From Hydractinia symbiolongicarpus (Eukaryota; Cnidaria; Hydrozoa; Anthoathecata; Hydractiniidae), in assembly GCF_029227915.1 (NCBI RefSeq), contig NC_079883.1, positions 14,260,001 through 14,324,000 of the forward strand: 64,000 nucleotides of DNA. Direction: 5' to 3'. The translations under genes were made by a program, and so were the position numbers. The notes beneath the pieces were generated by a model that did no database searches, was not told the DNA's origin, and worked only from the letters and a program-made list of their open reading frames with translations. Positions 61,701 to 64,000 of the stretch are shown piece after piece; positions within the stretch are counted from its first letter, which is position 1, and each line of letters starts with the position of its first letter.

Positions 61701-64000
61701 TTATATTTGTTTAGTTCCATTCTCTTTCTATTCTTCATAAATGTGAATATGATCTTGGGAAAGCAGTCTCTATGTTGATTCCTGATGGCGGACCTATTTT
61801 ATGTCGTGATGAAATGGAGGATTGGTCATCAGGTTTGTTGCAAGTTCTCACAAGTAATACTGTGAAGACAATAAAGTGTTAAGTGTAAATACAGAGTCTA
61901 AGCCGTCCAATAAATTATCTAAGCTGTCTTATCTTTTGATATATAAATTTAAAAACAGCTTTTAATTTTCAGGTGAAACTACACTGTTCGAAGAAGGAGT
62001 CAGAAAGCATGGGAAAGAATTTCTGGAGATACAGCAAGAATATGTAAGTGCATGGTTTATTGATGGTACACATTTTTTAAAGATAACCCGGAAAGACTGA
62101 GATTAAGAACTAGCCAGACCAAAAGCTTGGAAAGTTTATTAAGGCTCAAATCTGGATAATTTAAGAACCAACCCACCTGCACAGCAGTTCTCAAAAAGAA
62201 ATTAAATTTTTTTTCTAAACATTAGTAATGCTTAAATGCAAAAATAGCAAGTGGAAAGCTTAAGTCTTGTAAAATTTATGCTTAGCAACTTCAAGGCTGA
62301 AATTAAAATTTTGCCCTTAGCAACTAAGGTTGTAATGAACAATGGAGTTGTTTTTGTAAAAAAAACAACTCCATTGTTTTATGTCTTGCATGGTTACTGT
62401 AAAGAATATTATACACACAACAATTTTTAATTTAGCTTCCTTGGAAAACGATTTCAAGTATCATAGAATATTATTACATGTGGAAAACTACAGATAAATA
62501 CGTACAGCAGAAACGCCTGAAAGCACAAGAAGGCGACAGCAAAGTCACTCAGATTTTCATTCCAAGCAGTAACACTGCAATTAACTTAACACTGGCTATT
62601 CAAGCAACTTCGCAGTATCAAGTCACACCAACAGGCACTCTCGTCACACCAAATTACATGTGTGAAAGCTGCTTTAGTATGTTGTATTTTTAAAAAACAA
62701 TTTTCTTTTTGTTTGAGATATTGCTACTAGCTTTTAAAACCCCATGACAACTCTCAAAATAACTTTATTTATCAACAGGCAAAGAGTCAGTGCTTTGGTA
62801 TCCTTGGGGTCCTGCTACATCGCAATGTAAACTTTATCTTTGCAAAGACTGCTGGGTATACTGGAAGAAATGTGGAGGGCTAAAAAAGTCAACTAAAACA
62901 TGTGAGTACTATATTAGCTTACGTAGCTAGTGTGCTTCATCCTCAATTTTTTATTGTCAAATTGACCATTTATGTGCCATTTAGTTGCAAAAGCTTGCCC
63001 CAAATATATATTTTCTAATTGTTTTCAGCGGAGACAACAAATGATTCTAAAGAGGCCTGTTACAAATGTCGAATATGCAACAAGAAATTTAACCGTGCGG
63101 AACGATTGTCAAGCCATATGACTACTCACAGAGGATACGACTGCAGTGAACCAGGTTGCGGAAAGGTAAAAACTGACATCATACGTGCGTTTTTATAAAA
63201 TATTGTACGGCTCTTGGTCTGGCTTAATGACATTTTATCAAAAATCTAACATTTTGTCAAAAAAAAAATGCAATGAGTCTCAATGGTAAATCTTAGATGC
63301 TGTGCATGCCACGCCAAGGATGGTCTAAATGTGACTAGCCTAAATATAACGAAATAAAACTTGTGCAACTGACCTTCTTTTTTCTCTCTTCTTTTCTTAG
63401 ACATTTAATCTAAAAGCTCATTTGACACGCCATCTAGCCAAAGCACATGGCATTTTCCCTCTTGATAGCAAAATGAAGGTGAAGACGCCATTTATGATGA
63501 CATCCACGCCATTGATGAAAGTCACTCGTTATTTATGCCAACAAAAACTACGCATCATGCATTTTGCAAGAACTCCAACAGACTGCATCGATAGTGTTGA
63601 AATTAAGGCTGAATGTAAGTTGGTGATAGCTGAAAGTTTTTCTAAGGCGTGGTTATTGTGATGACGTATATTTTATTCTCTTTGAACTTCTAGCGATTCG
63701 GCTTGAAATCACCTGAACAACAGTCATAACTCCTTTGAATCTTTTTCAGCATTAAAATGTGTCAGTGTAGAGCAAGCAAAGGTGGTTTTCGAGAAGACTC
63801 GAAAATTCAAAAAGAAACCACTAGAAGAAATTGTAGACACCGTAAAAAAGATGCCAAAGTCTCTCAAATTGAACGTTCGTCCTGGTTCAACTGATCCCTC
63901 ATCTGATCAACGGTATTCTCCAGGTGGAAGAAGAACTGGTTCACCCTTTCAACAAGCACCGACTTCGATTATTAAAGCAAAGACATTGAAAAGTCCGACC
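55783..64000 (+). CDS. MTA-family NuRD subunit (MTA1/2/3 homologue), 3' incomplete, 14 exons in window
   Basis: MTA proteins scaffold HDAC1/2 and RBBP4/7 in the nuclear NuRD complex. Exons: 55783-55867, 58237-58304, 58380-58473, 58610-58739, 58901-59082, 60728-60830, 61253-61352, 61715-61832, 61973-62043, 62436-62676, 62779-62901, 63029-63165, 63401-63614 and 63750-64000 (runs off). The joined frame gives 639 residues. Domains in order: BAH ([39 protein letters not shown]), ELM2 ([31 protein letters not shown]), SANT ([39 protein letters not shown]) and a GATA-type finger (C393, C396, C419, C422). Two C2H2 fingers follow (C452-H472 and C477-H500), then the KPLEEIV block. The C2H2 pair is not something I recall in vertebrate MTA1-3. 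The start is one of Met1, Met15 or Met18. Confidence 0.95.
57284..57632 (+). mobile_element. tRNA-derived SINE, copy 2 (MTA intron 1)
   Basis: About 349 bp, related to 47611-47968 along its whole length, including the promoter-like head (TAGTTTAGTGG; GGGTTTGATTCTCC with a decayed B box) and the tail TTATCTATC. It is in sense orientation to MTA. It is more diverged at CpG positions than copy 1 (TG or CA for CG), which fits an older or methylated copy. Confidence 0.9.
57645..58067. mobile_element. MITE-like element with long terminal inverted repeats (MTA intron 1)
   Basis: The left end AAGGCTAAAGTACACAGTAA is followed by GTTTAAACGGACCGTTTA. The right end, reverse-complemented, reads AAGGCTAAAATACATGATAA, then GTTTAAACGGACCATTTA. 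Similarity runs about 60 bp inward on both sides. The 423-bp element has no ORF and sits directly against the SINE tail. No clear target-site duplication was found. Confidence 0.8.
60268..60441 (-). CDS. Possible 57-aa membrane microprotein, antisense in MTA intron 5
   Basis: The frame runs [13 protein letters not shown] at the start, then a hydrophobic segment (about residues 10-28, [19 protein letters not shown]) followed by a basic amphipathic stretch ([20 protein letters not shown]) and a stop. This layout, one N-terminal transmembrane helix then a basic helix, fits small integral membrane or mitochondrial proteins. I recognise no specific family. The DNA just upstream on the minus strand (about 60442-60560) is richer in CpG than its surroundings and could be a promoter. 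No splice sites are needed. It could also be a chance ORF. Confidence 0.35.
   Translation of the reverse strand: MSTEMEFDKIVIMVGSIHAVLFGLFFFVKHGIKKWKEILVLFKKEAERKNICITFST
60442..60560. promoter_or_regulatory. CpG-bearing island in MTA intron 5, possible internal promoter
   Basis: This short stretch holds several CpGs in AT-rich surroundings and an ATATGGCGGC word at 60539-60548. That word starts a 20-codon plus-strand ORF, and the 57-aa minus-strand ORF begins at the other edge. The layout resembles a small bidirectional promoter. Confidence 0.25.
62338..62378. repeat. Perfect 18-bp hairpin in MTA intron 9
   Basis: AACAATGGAGTTGTTTTT (62338-62355) pairs exactly with AAAAACAACTCCATTGTT (62361-62378) across a 5-base loop. 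It lies about 60 bp upstream of exon 10. It is probably a foldback remnant. Confidence 0.85.

Noticed and set aside
1-64000. CRISPR arrays, operons, attachment sites or prophage
   Set aside because: The window is eukaryotic: all main genes are spliced and no direct-repeat/spacer array or bacterial gene was seen.

Overview
This window is nuclear DNA from an animal. It is AT-rich and intron-rich: genes are split by GT-AG introns of about 150 bp to 2.4 kb, and the intergenic and intronic DNA carries SINE, LINE and MITE remnants. The recognisable proteins (AAR2, DNAAF10/WDR92, SDE2, syntaxin-5, an MTA-family NuRD subunit) are ordinary metazoan genes. The AT-rich composition, the tRNA-derived SINEs and a cellulose-type GH9 protein with CBM2-like modules fit a non-bilaterian, most likely a cnidarian (perhaps a hydrozoan). 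The species assignment is inference only.

Layout. 1-2.2 kb: no gene, one copy of a dispersed repeat. 2.2-5.0 kb (-): complete six-exon AAR2, with one GC-AG intron. 7.2-8.0 kb (-): single-exon C2H2 zinc-finger protein. 8-13.6 kb: gene-poor, with a decayed LINE reverse transcriptase and two adjacent long inverted repeats. 13.65-14.7 kb (+): a 342-residue reading frame of unknown function. 17.6-22.5 kb (-): complete nine-exon DNAAF10, with a LINE 3' end in one intron and an iterated TTTGGCG element in another. 26.8-32.4 kb (+): complete six-exon SDE2. 34.7-42.7 kb (+): an intronless 2,665-residue secreted protein made of five CBM2-like modules, about 1,530 residues of Thr-rich mucin repeats and a C-terminal GH9 domain. 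45.5-52.9 kb (+): complete nine-exon syntaxin-5. 55.8 kb to the window end (+): at least 14 exons of an MTA-family gene whose 3' end lies outside the window. A possible 57-residue membrane microprotein lies antisense in one MTA intron.

The genes do not form one pathway. AAR2 (U5 snRNP assembly) and SDE2 (spliceosome and replication-stress factor) both belong to the splicing machinery, DNAAF10 to assembly of axonemal dynein, syntaxin-5 to ER-Golgi traffic and MTA to the NuRD chromatin complex. Exon joins were derived by hand from splice signals, reading phase and remembered family features. Every join listed keeps the reading frame.

The most unusual locus is the mucin-GH9 gene. It is intronless among intron-rich neighbours and carries a very recent internal tandem duplication of about 1,770 bp. 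Its GH9 domain has glycine where the family's catalytic base aspartate normally sits, so it may be a binding or structural pseudoenzyme. The MTA gene carries two C2H2 fingers just after its GATA-type finger, which I do not recall in the vertebrate paralogues.
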